A stretch of 64,000 nt of DNA from Pseudomonadota bacterium (GCA_023451735.1 JAEXYH010000007.1:1-64000), one strand, 5' to 3'; positions 52,276-61,609 are shown, numbered from the stretch's first letter. Numbers and translations are program-made. The notes: generated by a model not told the origin, from the letters alone.

Positions 52276-52304
52276 TTGACACAGCGTCTATTCTCAAGTT
52301 AATT
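52276..52304 (+). promoter_or_regulatory. hipBA promoter
   Basis: TTGACA (52276-52281), a 17-base spacer and TTAATT (52299-52304) form a strong consensus-like promoter 49 bases before the antitoxin ATG. CCGTACGG (about 52311-52318) just downstream is a palindrome that could be part of a HipB operator. Confidence 0.6.
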
Positions 52305-52352
52305 TGGAACCGTACGGCACCGAAAACTCGTTTAATGGAAGCTTGAACTGCC

Positions 52353-52694
52353 ATGCCACCGCGTAGCCCGTTCACGTCGTCTCCGCCACTTGCGGTCGCC
52401 GATGCGCTTCGGCGCTTGGGCGCCAATATCAAGACGGCCCGGTTACGTCGAAACCTGTCCCATGCGGATCTCGCAGCGAAGCTGGGTGTGGATCGGCATG
52501 TGATCGCGGATGCCGAGAACGGCAAGCTCACCACCGGCGTCGGGATCTATGTGGGCGTTCTCTGGGCGATGGATTTGCTGCCGTCGCTTGCGCATGTGGC
52601 TGATCCACGGGCTGACGAGGTCGGGCTCGCTTTGAGCAGCCTGGATGAGCGTGAGCGCGCGCGATCTGGGGGAGGGCCGAGCAATGGCTTCTGA
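52353..52694 (+). CDS. hipB: HipB-like antitoxin (XRE family)
   Basis: The 113-residue product has a Cro/XRE helix-turn-helix (ADALRRLGANIKTARLRRNL; SHADLAAKLGVDRHVIADAE) and a long C-terminal tail. It overlaps the downstream toxin gene by 11 bases, the standard order for hipBA. It should repress the shared promoter and neutralise HipA. Its place right after repC suggests a plasmid-stabilisation role. Confidence 0.82.
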   Translation: MPPRSPFTSSPPLAVADALRRLGANIKTARLRRNLSHADLAAKLGVDRHVIADAENGKLTTGVGIYVGVLWAMDLLPSLAHVADPRADEVGLALSSLDERERARSGGGPSNGF

Positions 52695-54012
52695 ACAATG
52701 CTTTGTCTATATAACCTTGCCAGGCCAAACCGAACCGGTCACGGCGGGCCGCTATCAACTCGATATCAACCGCGACGGCGTCGCCATCGGGCAGTTCGTT
52801 TACGGGCGGAGCTATCTGGCGCGCGCCGACAAGGTCGAGTTCGATCCGGTCGAATTGAAGCTGCGGGTGCCGGCCTATCGGACCACGAAGCTGCGCGGCA
52901 ATTTCGGTGCCTTGCGTGACAGTTCGCCGGATGCCTGGGGGCGGCGCCTGATCGAGGCCCGGCTGGGACACAGCGAACCGACCGAGATCGACTATCTCCT
53001 GAACTCGCCCGACGACCGCGCCGGTGCGCTCGGCTTCGGATTGAACGTGACGCCGCCGGCGCCCGTTCGCGTGTTCAACCGGACCATCGATCTCGATCGC
53101 CTGTTGCGGCTTGCGGACGCGATCGTGGCGGCGGAGCGCAATCCCGATGCGCCGGCGCCACACGGGCCGGACGCCGTGCAGACCGAAGCCTTGATGCGCG
53201 CCGGCACTTCCATGGGCGGCGCGCGGCCTAAGGCGACGGTGGAAGATGACGACGCGCTTTGGCTCGCGAAATTTCCGCATCGCGACGACAACTGGAACAA
53301 TACGCGGATCGAACATGCGATGCTCGCCCTCGCCCGCAAATGCGGATTGTCCAGCGCGGAAAGTCGCATGACGACCATTGGCGGCAAGGACGTGCTGCTG
53401 GTCAAGCGGTTCGATCGGCACAAGGCGGAGACGGGCTATCTGCGCAGCCGCATGGTGAGTGCGCTGACGCTGCTCGATGCCGATGACGGGCCAGACGCGC
53501 GGCAGAAATGGTCCTATCCGTTGCTGGCCGACGAAATGCGCAGGGCCGCCTCGGGCACGCAGGCGCGGGATCTGTCCGAGCTGTTTCGGCGGATGTGCTT
53601 CAATGCGCTGGTCTCGAATATTGACGACCATCCGCGCAATCACGCTATGGTGGCGAAGGATCGCGACTGGTCCTTGTCGCCGGCTTATGACCTGACGCCG
53701 AACCCGATGATCGCGGTGGAGCGGCGTGACCTAGCGATGGTGATCGGGGATTTCGGCCGATACGCGAATCGCAGCAACCTCATCTCCCAGAGCGGTCGGT
53801 TTCTCATTCCGCAAAAGCAAGCCGCGTATATTCTGGACGAGATGACTGCGACCGTTGCCAACTCATGGTACGCGACCTGCAAGGATGTCGGCGTCACCGA
53901 GCGCGACTGCGAACTGATCCGCAGTGCCTTCGTCTATAAAGGCTTGGGCTACGATCTGTACGATACGCTCATTCAGAGCGGAAATGGGGGAGAAACACCC
54001 TTCAGACCGTAG
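52684..54012 (+). CDS. hipA: HipA-like serine/threonine kinase toxin
   Basis: The start at 52684 has GGGAGGG upstream; 442 residues. The N-terminal domain (GRYQLDINRDGVAIGQFVYG; LRGNFGALRDSSPDAWGRR) is followed by the P-loop-like TSMGGARPKA (about 175-184), the catalytic loop SNIDDHPRNH (about 311-320) and LSPAYDLTPNP with the metal-binding Asp336. These are the kinase residues of HipA proteins that phosphorylate glutamyl-tRNA synthetase or similar targets to stop growth. No truncation is seen. Confidence 0.88.
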   Translation: MASEQCFVYITLPGQTEPVTAGRYQLDINRDGVAIGQFVYGRSYLARADKVEFDPVELKLRVPAYRTTKLRGNFGALRDSSPDAWGRRLIEARLGHSEPTEIDYLLNSPDDRAGALGFGLNVTPPAPVRVFNRTIDLDRLLRLADAIVAAERNPDAPAPHGPDAVQTEALMRAGTSMGGARPKATVEDDDALWLAKFPHRDDNWNNTRIEHAMLALARKCGLSSAESRMTTIGGKDVLLVKRFDRHKAETGYLRSRMVSALTLLDADDGPDARQKWSYPLLADEMRRAASGTQARDLSELFRRMCFNALVSNIDDHPRNHAMVAKDRDWSLSPAYDLTPNPMIAVERRDLAMVIGDFGRYANRSNLISQSGRFLIPQKQAAYILDEMTATVANSWYATCKDVGVTERDCELIRSAFVYKGLGYDLYDTLIQSGNGGETPFRP

Positions 54013-54607
54013 CGTTCGAGGCGGAGAATGCAGGCCGATATTCCATAAGATAGGTTATGCGAACCTTCGTTCCTTGCTTGCCAGCCACCTACGGTTCCAA
54101 AGAAGAGCTCGGCGATGAACCAGCGATTACTAGTTTCGTATGCACTGCTTTCATTCTGGCGACTCCTAAAACTGTCGCCCTCTGTCATTTTAGCAGAACT
54201 GACCGCGTGCGGTGCGCTCCATCGCTGAGAGTTTGGTTCTTATCGATGTGCTCCTGCAATGGAGGTTCGGCGAGCGAAGCGCGCCGCCTTCGTTGGTCCA
54301 CTACCTCCCTTAGTTCGCAATGGCTGCGAACGAAACGCTGTGCGATGTGATGTAGTGCGGATTGAGCAGATCATTCAATCCGCGGAATCAGACCTTACTG
54401 CCCTTGATCAGGCGCTGGTAACCGGTGCGCTTTCTATCGGTCTACTTGATCGTACTCGCGGCGCTGGCCGTTATCTTCCTGATCTGGGCGCTGACATCCG
54501 CGTGGGCGGTTTCGATGCCACCCATCCCGCCTCCCCGCTAAGTGAGGGCAAACGAGTCTCAGTACCGACTCGTGCCACTCATCTAGTCGGTGGCTCAGTC
54601 GGTCACC
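54013..54607. other. stretch downstream of hipA with no firm gene
   Basis: Frames shift repeatedly and none has a good ribosome site. One short frame (54425-54541) encodes a membrane-helix-like peptide and is listed separately. A pair of direct repeats (AAAACTGTCGCC and AGAACTGACCGC, 54168-54206) resembles the ends of some transposable elements but is too short to classify. Confidence 0.4.
54425..54541 (+). CDS. possible 38-aa single-span membrane peptide
   Basis: From a GTG start the frame encodes a hydrophobic helix of about 24 residues (RFLSVYLIVLAALAVIFLIW, then ALTSAWAV) followed by a Pro-rich tail SMPPIPPPR. The charge pattern, with Arg before the helix, is consistent with a small inner-membrane peptide. 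An in-frame stop lies just before the start and no strong ribosome site is present, so it may equally be the relic of a larger membrane protein. Confidence 0.25.
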   Translation: MRFLSVYLIVLAALAVIFLIWALTSAWAVSMPPIPPPR

Positions 54608-54973
54608 TTAATCTAGATTCGCGATGCATTGTTGACGCCAATGGAGAGATGCGGTGTCCTGCGTTGGATCGAGTTGCTCCAAGATGTTTTGCGGACAGAA
54701 GAAAGCGAGAGGGCCATCACTCTCGTGAACGGCTATCATTCTGCACTCGCTCTCGCCATCGCCAGGATCACGCTTTAATAAACAAACGACTGCTTCAATC
54801 CTGCCGTTATTCTTCACGGACTTTACAGCTGCGAACGCTACCGCAAAGTGCTCTCCGAACGTTGGTTCCAACTCGACCTCAAGGTCTATTACACGACCGT
54901 AAAAGGAGAGTTCTGCGAGAAGCGGCTTAGCGAAACCCTTCGAGATATCGATGTGTGAATAAGTCAAGGTCAT
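54608..54973 (-). CDS. conserved plasmid-type hypothetical protein (DUF6927-like)
   Basis: The 121-residue product ends with FFCPQNILEQLDPTQDTASL and WRQQCIANL, a C-terminal pattern (CP-IL-L-PT, then WR-C) that I associate with hypothetical proteins common on proteobacterial plasmids. The middle has IEAVVCLLKRDPGDG. The start at 54973 has AGGA very close to the ATG, so a weak ribosome site. The frame is intact within otherwise eroded DNA, arguing for a real gene. Function unknown. Confidence 0.55.
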   Translation of the reverse strand: MTLTYSHIDISKGFAKPLLAELSFYGRVIDLEVELEPTFGEHFAVAFAAVKSVKNNGRIEAVVCLLKRDPGDGESECRMIAVHESDGPLAFFCPQNILEQLDPTQDTASLHWRQQCIANLD

Positions 54974-55161
54974 TTCCTGTTAACTCAAACTGGAGAACAC
55001 CGCACCTCGGCGGTTTCTAGCAGGTTCAGCTGCTAATTTATTGTGAGATCAAATTGTTTCTGAGCACAAGTGCCTAAGTCTCCTTATCGATTCATGTTAC
55101 AACTTCACAGAATGCTATTGCACGCGCGAATTTTGAGATGGATTTCGTCGCAATGTTTTAG

Positions 55162-55404
55162 GACATCCGATGTAAGCGGGCTGATGCCTCGGGAGAAGTT
55201 CTGAAACCTCTGAGGGGCTGGCTCCATACCTGCACGCTCGACCATCCAGACGCGCTGAATTTCTATCAACGATGTGGTCTCGTGGCGTACCGTCAAACGA
55301 TTCGGATTTCGGATGACCCTCGATCCACGGGCGTGTTCCCCGCGAACGCGGGTTGCCCGGATTCCTGTCATTTGATCAGAATTTGGATAACAAACGTTTC
55401 GTGA
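55162..55404 (+). pseudogene. GNAT acetyltransferase C-terminal relic
   Basis: The frame from the TAG at 55159-55161 to TGA 55402-55404 contains LHTCTLDHPDALNFYQRCGL followed by VAYRQTIRISDDPRSTGV. This is the characteristic end of a GNAT N-acetyltransferase subgroup (the LDHP-AL-FY helix and closing strand). The N-terminal acetyl-CoA-binding half is missing and the last 20 codons do not fit the family, so this is a fragment. Confidence 0.6.
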
Positions 55405-55599
55405 GCCGCCAATCCAAGGTCGGCATTAAGAAAAGCAATTGCATTGCCCTTCAGGATTAGGGGCTTGGCGTTGGAGAAGCGCCACGCGTGACCTTGGCTC
55501 GTGACAGCGAGATGCAAGCTCTGCTTGAGACCTCGCTCACTAATACCGGCACAGCAGGCCGCGCCATCCTCGGCCGGTACCTGAACTGGCTATTCTTTT

Positions 55600-56040
55600 T
55601 TTGGCGAGGCGTGGGTGCGCGCGCAGTTGCTGGCGTTGTTTCCGAGAGAAGATACGGCGCTGCGCGGGGGCGGCGCGGCTGGCGCATCTCCAGTCCGACC
55701 ACCAGCCGGCACCGGACCTGTTCGAGATGCTTCCTGAACTTTATGCCGAGCATATCGCAGTCGTAGGTGGCGACGATGAGACATTTGGGGGCGACAACAG
55801 CCGCGAACGGCTCGTGGAATACGTCGTCATTCTATATCTATAGGAGAAATTGCCGGAGGCGCTGTTGCAAGAATTCTGGGGCAAAGCTCCAACTCCGCTT
55901 CTGCGCCATGCGATGTCGTTCATCGGCCGCCACCTCGTGAGCGACAATCCTGTGCACGAACGGGCCCGGACCTACGGAGACCGCCGCCTCGAGATTGCGA
56001 GGGAGGCGAGTGACAAGATCCATTACCAGTTACGGCGTGC
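55600..56040 (+). pseudogene. relic of a larger helical protein, frameshift plus in-frame stop
   Basis: FGEAWVRAQLLALFPREDTAL in one frame continues, after a shift near 55665, into RLAHLQSDHQPAPDLFEMLP and a segment ending YVVILYL. After the in-frame TAG at 55841-55843 the same frame continues EKLPEALLQEFWGKAPTPLL, RHAMSFIGRHL and ERARTYGDRRLEIAREAS. Together they look like the C-terminal helical part of a large protein with paired helices around a conserved HA-FIGR motif. The family is not identified. Upstream (55405-55599) and downstream (56041-56363) I see only short frames without support. Confidence 0.5.
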
Positions 56041-56363
56041 GCCGCAATCTGCTCCGTATGAAGCGGCTCGCGTTCCCTTGTCAATGCGGCGGTAGTCCTC
56101 GTCTGCATCGGGATCTGGTACCGGTTGCCGGTCGATCTCGCGAACAGCATCGATGCAACGCTGCTGGTGGTGATCCATGCAGCCCACCTCGCGCTGCTTG
56201 TGACCGAGCGGCGAGTGTTCGAAGCTTCCCGGTACTACGCGAGACAACTCCTCTCCACGCGCTTGCCGCCGTCCGTAATGCGCTACGCCGACCACGGTCG
56301 TATCGCATGTCCAGCAATTTTCTTCTGCGAGAAGAGCGCGGCATTCGGAATACCATCTCGCAG

Positions 56364-56717
56364 TCAGGCAGCGATCCTGCCGTCCTCGAGAGCCGCCCAG
56401 ATCTCGCTCTGCAGGGCTTGCTCGACGTAGCAGTACGCAACCAGATCCTGCCACCCGACCGAGTCAGGCTTGTGGATAGTCGATGCATAGGCCTCAACGG
56501 CATCGATGCGGTCTTTGCAAGAATAGAAGAACAACGTTTGATCGGAGTCGTGAACACGCCAGATAGGGCTTACTTGCACAATAGAGAAGTTTGTCGGGTC
56601 ACAACGCACGCCGAGGTCTTTGAAGCGATGCCCGGCCTCTCCTATTGCCTTTGCCGGCTCCGGCGCGACGACGATGGTGCTGACTTGTGTGGTCGTGGTG
56701 ACTTTGTAGGTGGCCAT
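56364..56717 (-). CDS. hypothetical protein, 117 aa
   Basis: GAGGAGA lies 6 bases before the ATG at 56717, one of the best ribosome sites in this stretch. The product starts ATYKVTTTTQVSTIVVAPEP, a Thr/Val-rich beta strand region, and continues with RFKDLGVRCDPTNFSIVQVS and a helical tail. The 58 residues before the stop are intact in spite of surrounding decay. I do not recognise a family. Confidence 0.55.
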   Translation of the reverse strand: MATYKVTTTTQVSTIVVAPEPAKAIGEAGHRFKDLGVRCDPTNFSIVQVSPIWRVHDSDQTLFFYSCKDRIDAVEAYASTIHKPDSVGWQDLVAYCYVEQALQSEIWAALEDGRIAA

Positions 56718-57614
56718 GATAATCTCCTCTGTTATTTTTTGGAAAGCATTTCTTCTAACCGATCAAGATCTTGAAGCATCTGCGGTCTTTCAATGATGTG
56801 ACTAGGCGTTGCTTGTGTCAAATCAGCCGCCGAAGGAAATGGCCCGAAAAAGCTGTTTCAGGCCGATGTTGAAAAATGAAAGCTGAGCGTTTGCTGGGCT
56901 TTTGACGCCTCGAAAAAAACTTTCATCGTAGACACCGATCAGCCGAGAGTGACCGCAACATTGAGCCTTATTTTCATAAACTGGGAGCTGCTCAAGCATT
57001 AGTCGGTACAGAAGGAATTCTCTTCAAGTGGCGAAGCACATCTCGGAAAGAGGTGGTTGAAGCAAACTTGACTCCGCATGGGAGCCTCTCGTATTTTTCT
57101 GCTTAATGCGGTCATAGGTCTTCAGTTCCTGCGCGGTTAATACAATTCGTCGATGCACCGCAGCGCCGCTAGCCGCTCTCTAATTTGAGGTGCGGTATAC
57201 GATATCTCGCCGCATCATCTTCTCACTGCAAAACATCTCAAACCCATTCAACGTAGAAACGCATGTTCCGCTGTCACTACGCCTGCACGCGTTTTGACTA
57301 TCACTAGTTTGAATGCTGGTACGGAAATCCAGTCCGACGTCTGCAACATCAGCGAACGGCGCTCCATGCCGTAATACGCCAAATTGCAGGAGCATTCGCC
57401 GTTGCTTCCCAACGTCCTCGCCGACCACAGCCGCCGCTCAAATTCTTTGGAGACGACGATGCTTGATCGCTTCGAGCTTGCAGCGGATGCCGCACTTTAT
57501 CCGCTTTGCGCCAGAAGCAGTCATGCGGAAAGGTATCTGCAAATGGTCAGCTTCTTGCCAGATGGTCTGCAACTGACTTTTGTGACGTCTGGAGCGGACA
57601 TCATCTGTATGGGG
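56718..57614. other. 0.9-kb stretch without a firm gene
   Basis: AT-rich, with short frames only. A 58-codon frame from ATG 57459 (GGAGACGACG upstream) runs through the dispersed palindrome and ends at 57635, but shows no protein-like pattern. A second GAGCGGACAT arm-like sequence occurs at 57594-57603. Confidence 0.4.
57499..57522. repeat. dispersed palindrome, partly degenerate copy
   Basis: ATCCGCTTTGCGCCAGAAGC is followed by AGTC. The left arm and loop match the copies at 2331 and 29731; the right arm carries GCAGTC instead of GCGGAC, as at 29731. Confidence 0.6.
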
Positions 57615-58571
57615 TCAAACCAATCCGTGCGTTAACCCCTGCAATCCGTGAACCGTGTGATCGGCAACGTCGGTATAGGACTGCCCGAGAAACGCGATCG
57701 GCGCGTCAACTGCTGTCGAACCAAAGCTGGCCAGATCGCTGGTATCTACGACGCCTTCTACAAAAGAATTGCTGTCGCTTGCCGGTCCGAATGCTTGATG
57801 GAAGATCGGATCGACGACTGCAGATGCTGTTGAAAGTGTGTTTCCGGCCAGATCGCCGGCAATATCTGTCGCCGCGTTCGCGGCTTGCGACAAAATCTGT
57901 TCTTGGTCAACGGTGAGACCGCCGATATGCGATGTCAGTGATGACAGCTGATCGGACACGGCGCTCAGGGAAGCATCGATCGCCTCACTGGCTGCTGACA
58001 CGATCCCGTCCAGTTTTTGCTCAAGCCCGCGCGTGATGTCGGTAACGGTTGACGACGCGCCGGACAGCAGGCTTTGCAATCCACCCGTCGGGGAGTGAAT
58101 ACCCTCCACGGGATCAAGGGTGGCATGACCAGAGGACAGCGAGTCGCCACTCGGTTCCAAGGCGGAGTTTGTATTGTGCGGCGTGCCAAAGCTGTGGTCG
58201 TGATGCTCACTGGCGCGCGGCGCACTATCCGTCAGATCGCTCGTCAGGCCTAGATTGATATCGCTGCCTGGATCCGGTTCGGAAGTCCCTGAAGCAATTT
58301 CTGATCGATCGCCATTGGCAAGCGCTGCGTGCTCTCCAGTCCGATCTGGCTGGCTGCCTATCGATCGATCCGCCGTCGCAGATAAAGGGTCGACGGAATT
58401 CCGCGCATCCACAGGCTCGGCCTTTGCCTCCGACATCTGATGATGCAGTAGCGCAAGACCCAGCCCGCCGGCAGCCATTCCTGCCGCCGCAGTATCCATG
58501 CCGAGATGATTGGCTTCCGAGCTTCGCTCGCGGCGCGCCTCAGCCTTCGACAGCGTTTTCTGTTCGCTCAT
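57615..58571 (-). CDS. Ser/Asp/Ala-rich low-complexity protein at the end of the type I secretion operon
   Basis: The 318-residue protein starts 9 bases after the HlyD stop. The N-terminus is charged (MSEQKTLSKAEARRERSSEA), followed by a Gly/Ala-rich hydrophobic patch (AAAGMAAGGLGLALLHHQ), a long acidic Ser-rich linker (about 55-160) and a helical heptad-like region (SSLTSHIGGLTVDQEQILSQ). There is no Cys. The C-terminus ends HGLQGLTHGLV. It is either a second exported product of the ABC exporter or an accessory protein anchored to the export complex. No known domain is seen. Confidence 0.7.
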   Translation of the reverse strand: MSEQKTLSKAEARRERSSEANHLGMDTAAAGMAAGGLGLALLHHQMSEAKAEPVDARNSVDPLSATADRSIGSQPDRTGEHAALANGDRSEIASGTSEPDPGSDINLGLTSDLTDSAPRASEHHDHSFGTPHNTNSALEPSGDSLSSGHATLDPVEGIHSPTGGLQSLLSGASSTVTDITRGLEQKLDGIVSAASEAIDASLSAVSDQLSSLTSHIGGLTVDQEQILSQAANAATDIAGDLAGNTLSTASAVVDPIFHQAFGPASDSNSFVEGVVDTSDLASFGSTAVDAPIAFLGQSYTDVADHTVHGLQGLTHGLV

Positions 58572-58580
58572 AGGACACCT

Positions 58581-59903
58581 CTATTTCTCGCGGAACGCGC
58601 CGCTAATCTCGTCAGTCAGCGGACCAATGAGATAACCGACAAGCGTTCGCGGCCGAGTAGTGACGATGATCTCCGTCGGCATGCCGGGCTGAAGCGCGAC
58701 CTTCGACGCCTTGACGTCGTCGTCATTCAGCTTTACGCGCACCGCGTAATAGCCCTTGCCCGTCTTGTCGTCGGTGAGCTTGTCGGCAGAGACCGTCATG
58801 ATCTCGCCGCGGATCTGCGGACGTTCGTTGCGTGGCACGCTGGTGAGGCGGACATCAGCAGGCTGTGCGCGCCGAACATCACCGATATCGGCCAGTTGCA
58901 GCCTGGCGTCGACGATCAACGGATCTTTCTGGGGCACCACGTCCATCAATTTGGCGCCGGGCTGGATCACCCCGCCTTCGGTGAACACCGACAGCCCGAC
59001 GACGATGCCTGACGATGGCGCCGTGATCGCCGTCCGATTGAGGACATCGCTCGCCGCCTCCAGCTTCGGCCCATTTTCCGCAAGGCTCGAAGATACCTGC
59101 CGGAGATCGTTGGTGATTTCGGTCACCCGTTCGCGCTCAAGCTTGGCAAGACCGAGTTTCGCCTCGCCGATTGCCTGCCGGAGCGACGCCGCCTCCGCTT
59201 GCTTCGATCCGCGCTCGCCGTCGAGTTGGGCGGCGGTTCGGTCGAGGGCCAATACGCGGGTCTTCGGCGTGAAACCGGAAGCGAGCAATTGCCGCGCGCC
59301 CTGCGCCTCCTCTTCCAGCAATTCGCTTTGCCGCTTCAATCCATCCACCTGCGCCTGCAGGCCGGATGTCTGCTCGCTGAGCTGCGAGATTTTTGACTCC
59401 AGCATGTTTTTCTGCGTGTCGAATTGTCGTTGCCGTGCGCCGAGCACTGCCCGCTCGCTGGCAATCGCCTGCGCGGCATTGGCATGCTCCGATAAAATCG
59501 CGAGCCGCTTGTTGAAATCCGGTTCGGTCTGATGGTCGCGCTCGGCGATCAGGCGCGCTTCCTGCGCAAGCAATGTGATGCGCTCCGCCCGCAGCACATC
59601 GAGGCGTGCGCGAGGTTCATGGTCGGTCAGCTGAACGAGCAGATCGCCTTTCGCCACTTCCTGACCGTCTGTGACATTCAGCTTCTCGATCACCCCACCG
59701 TAAGGGTGCTGCACCGACTGTCGCTGGCCCTTGACCTGCAGACTGCCTTCGGCCACCGCAGCGCCGGAAACCGGTGCAGTAAAGCCCCAGATTGTCAAAA
59801 ACGCCAGGAACAGAATGATGACCCCGCCGCCCCACATCGCCGGGCGCATCGGATGGCTGATGCTGGCTTGCGCCTTTGGCGTGCTGTGCTGGATGTTGCT
59901 CAT
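58581..59903 (-). CDS. HlyD / PrtE-type type I secretion periplasmic adaptor
   Basis: The 440-residue protein has one membrane anchor (about 24-44, GGGVIILFLAFLTIWGFTAP), the lipoyl-like half motifs QSVQHPYGGVIEKLNVTDGQ and ITAPSSGIVVGLSVFTEGG, and between them a long coiled coil (about 95-270). The C-terminal LQPGMPTEIIVTTRPRTLVG YLIGPL region is the classic ending. Its ATG shares one base with the exporter stop. It links the ABC exporter to a TolC-like pore, which is not encoded in the window. Confidence 0.92.
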   Translation of the reverse strand: MSNIQHSTPKAQASISHPMRPAMWGGGVIILFLAFLTIWGFTAPVSGAAVAEGSLQVKGQRQSVQHPYGGVIEKLNVTDGQEVAKGDLLVQLTDHEPRARLDVLRAERITLLAQEARLIAERDHQTEPDFNKRLAILSEHANAAQAIASERAVLGARQRQFDTQKNMLESKISQLSEQTSGLQAQVDGLKRQSELLEEEAQGARQLLASGFTPKTRVLALDRTAAQLDGERGSKQAEAASLRQAIGEAKLGLAKLERERVTEITNDLRQVSSSLAENGPKLEAASDVLNRTAITAPSSGIVVGLSVFTEGGVIQPGAKLMDVVPQKDPLIVDARLQLADIGDVRRAQPADVRLTSVPRNERPQIRGEIMTVSADKLTDDKTGKGYYAVRVKLNDDDVKASKVALQPGMPTEIIVTTRPRTLVGYLIGPLTDEISGAFREK

Positions 59904-61609
59904 CAGGCCACCTTGTTTTGCGGCGCGTTGGACGTTGCCTTGAGATGATCGAACACGACGGCTGGCGGCCCGACGAGCTCCACTCGCCCTGCTCGCAACA
60001 CCATCATGCGATCCACGACTTCAAGCACCGTGGTTCGATGTGTGATCACGACGATAGTCGTTCCCTGTTCTTTCAGCGCCAGCAGCGCATCTTTCAGCGC
60101 GACCTCACCGACCGTGTCGAGATTGGCATTCGGCTCGTCGAGCACGAGCAGCTTCGGTCTGCCGAGCAGTGCGCGTGCCAGGCCGAGACGCTGACGCTGA
60201 CCACCGGACAAACCGACGCCGCCCGGACCAAGGCGGGTGTCGTACTGGTTCGGCAATTCGAGGATCATGTTGTGGATGCCCGCGCGTTTCGCGGCCTCGA
60301 TGATCTCCGCCGTGGTCACCTCACCAAAGCGGGCGATGTTCTCCCGCACCGTTCCGGCGAACAGACCGACATCCTGCGGCAGATAGCCGATCAGACGGCC
60401 GAACTCGGCCTTGTCCCACTGCGCGTAATCAAGGCCACCGAGCTTGAGTGCGCCACCGGATGGCGTGATGGCGCCGATCAGCATCCGCGCCAATGTGCTC
60501 TTGCCGGATCCGCTCGGCCCCACGATGCCGATGGCATGACCTTTCTCGATTTCGAACGAGACGTCCTGCAACACCGGCTGCTTCCGTTCGGGCAGCCGGT
60601 AGTCGATGCCTTCGGCGGTCACGGCATGCTCGGTCACCGGAACGATCGTCCGCACCGGTTCGCGAGGAAATGCGTTCAGCAATTCGCGCACGCGGCGATA
60701 GCCTTCACGGGCGGCGTTGAACTGCTTCGCCGTCGCCACGCCCTGCTCGACCGGCACCAATGCGCGGCCGAGGATGATGCTGGCGGCAAAGATCGTCGCC
60801 GGCATGATGCTGTGATCGATGGCCAGCCACGCGCCCGTGCCGAGCATCAACGACTGCAGCAGCAAGCGCGCGAAGCGAATGCCGGACGACACCGCAGCAT
60901 TGCGATCGCTGGCAAAGGCCTGCTCGCGCACCATCTGTCCGCGGCTCTGGCTCCAGTGCTGCGCCACCGACTGCTTCATCCCCATGGCAACGATCACATC
61001 CGCATGCCGCAGCACATTCTCGGTGAAGACGAAGGACGCCTTGGAGGATTCCTGTGCGGACCGCATCGGACGGCTGGTGATGATCTCGTTGAAATATGCA
61101 AGCCCGAGCAGGATCAGCGCGCCGACCGTGGCAACGGTGCCAAGCACGGGATGAATGAGGAACAGGATGAGCAGATAGACGGGGATCCAGGGAAGATCGA
61201 ACGCGAAATAAATGCCGGGGCCTGTGATGAAGGCGCGGAAATCGTCGAGTTCGCGCAATTGCTGGGCGCCCTTGGAATAGCCCTGTTTCGCCGACCTCGC
61301 GATCAGGGCGTCGAATACTCGGCCGGACAGGCGGGAATCGAGAATGATACCAAGGCGGATCAGGATCTGGGCGCGGAGCGCATCGAGCGCACCCATAGTC
61401 GCGAGCGCGACAATCAGAATGATTGTCAGAAGAACGAGCGTGGTGATGTTCTCGTTGACGAGAACACGGTTGTACACCTGCATCAGATAAAGCGGAGAAC
61501 TGAGATAAAGCAGATTGACGCAACCGGAAAAGATCGCAGCCATCACGAAGTGACGCCTCACCGATCTCAGCGCTTCTGCAAGCTCGTCGCGTTGATGATC
61601 CTCGGCCAA
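59903..61609 (-). CDS. type I secretion ABC exporter (PrtD family), ATPase and permease in one chain
   Basis: A TTG at 61609 with GAGGGA upstream gives 568 residues starting AEDHQRDELAEALRSVRRHF. The in-frame ATG at 61672 lies in the loop of a stem-loop and is less likely. Six membrane helices (LLYLSSPLYLMQVYNRVL; TTLVLLTIILIVALATMGAL; WIPVYLLILFLIHPVLG) precede the ATPase: Walker A GPSGSGKST, signature LSGGQRQRLGLARAL, Walker B LLVLDEPNANLD. There is no N-terminal C39 peptidase or inactive CLD, so substrates should be exported by a C-terminal signal without cleavage. Confidence 0.88.
   Translation of the reverse strand: MAEDHQRDELAEALRSVRRHFVMAAIFSGCVNLLYLSSPLYLMQVYNRVLVNENITTLVLLTIILIVALATMGALDALRAQILIRLGIILDSRLSGRVFDALIARSAKQGYSKGAQQLRELDDFRAFITGPGIYFAFDLPWIPVYLLILFLIHPVLGTVATVGALILLGLAYFNEIITSRPMRSAQESSKASFVFTENVLRHADVIVAMGMKQSVAQHWSQSRGQMVREQAFASDRNAAVSSGIRFARLLLQSLMLGTGAWLAIDHSIMPATIFAASIILGRALVPVEQGVATAKQFNAAREGYRRVRELLNAFPREPVRTIVPVTEHAVTAEGIDYRLPERKQPVLQDVSFEIEKGHAIGIVGPSGSGKSTLARMLIGAITPSGGALKLGGLDYAQWDKAEFGRLIGYLPQDVGLFAGTVRENIARFGEVTTAEIIEAAKRAGIHNMILELPNQYDTRLGPGGVGLSGGQRQRLGLARALLGRPKLLVLDEPNANLDTVGEVALKDALLALKEQGTTIVVITHRTTVLEVVDRMMVLRAGRVELVGPPAVVFDHLKATSNAPQNKVA

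Noticed and set aside
54259..54930. 223-codon plus-strand open frame
   Set aside because: Its second half is antisense to the better-supported gene at 54608-54973 and it is strongly Arg-rich; no ribosome site.
55488..55766. 92-codon open frame
   Set aside because: It overlaps the relic at 55600 in another frame, and its Arg/Ser-rich second half is not protein-like.
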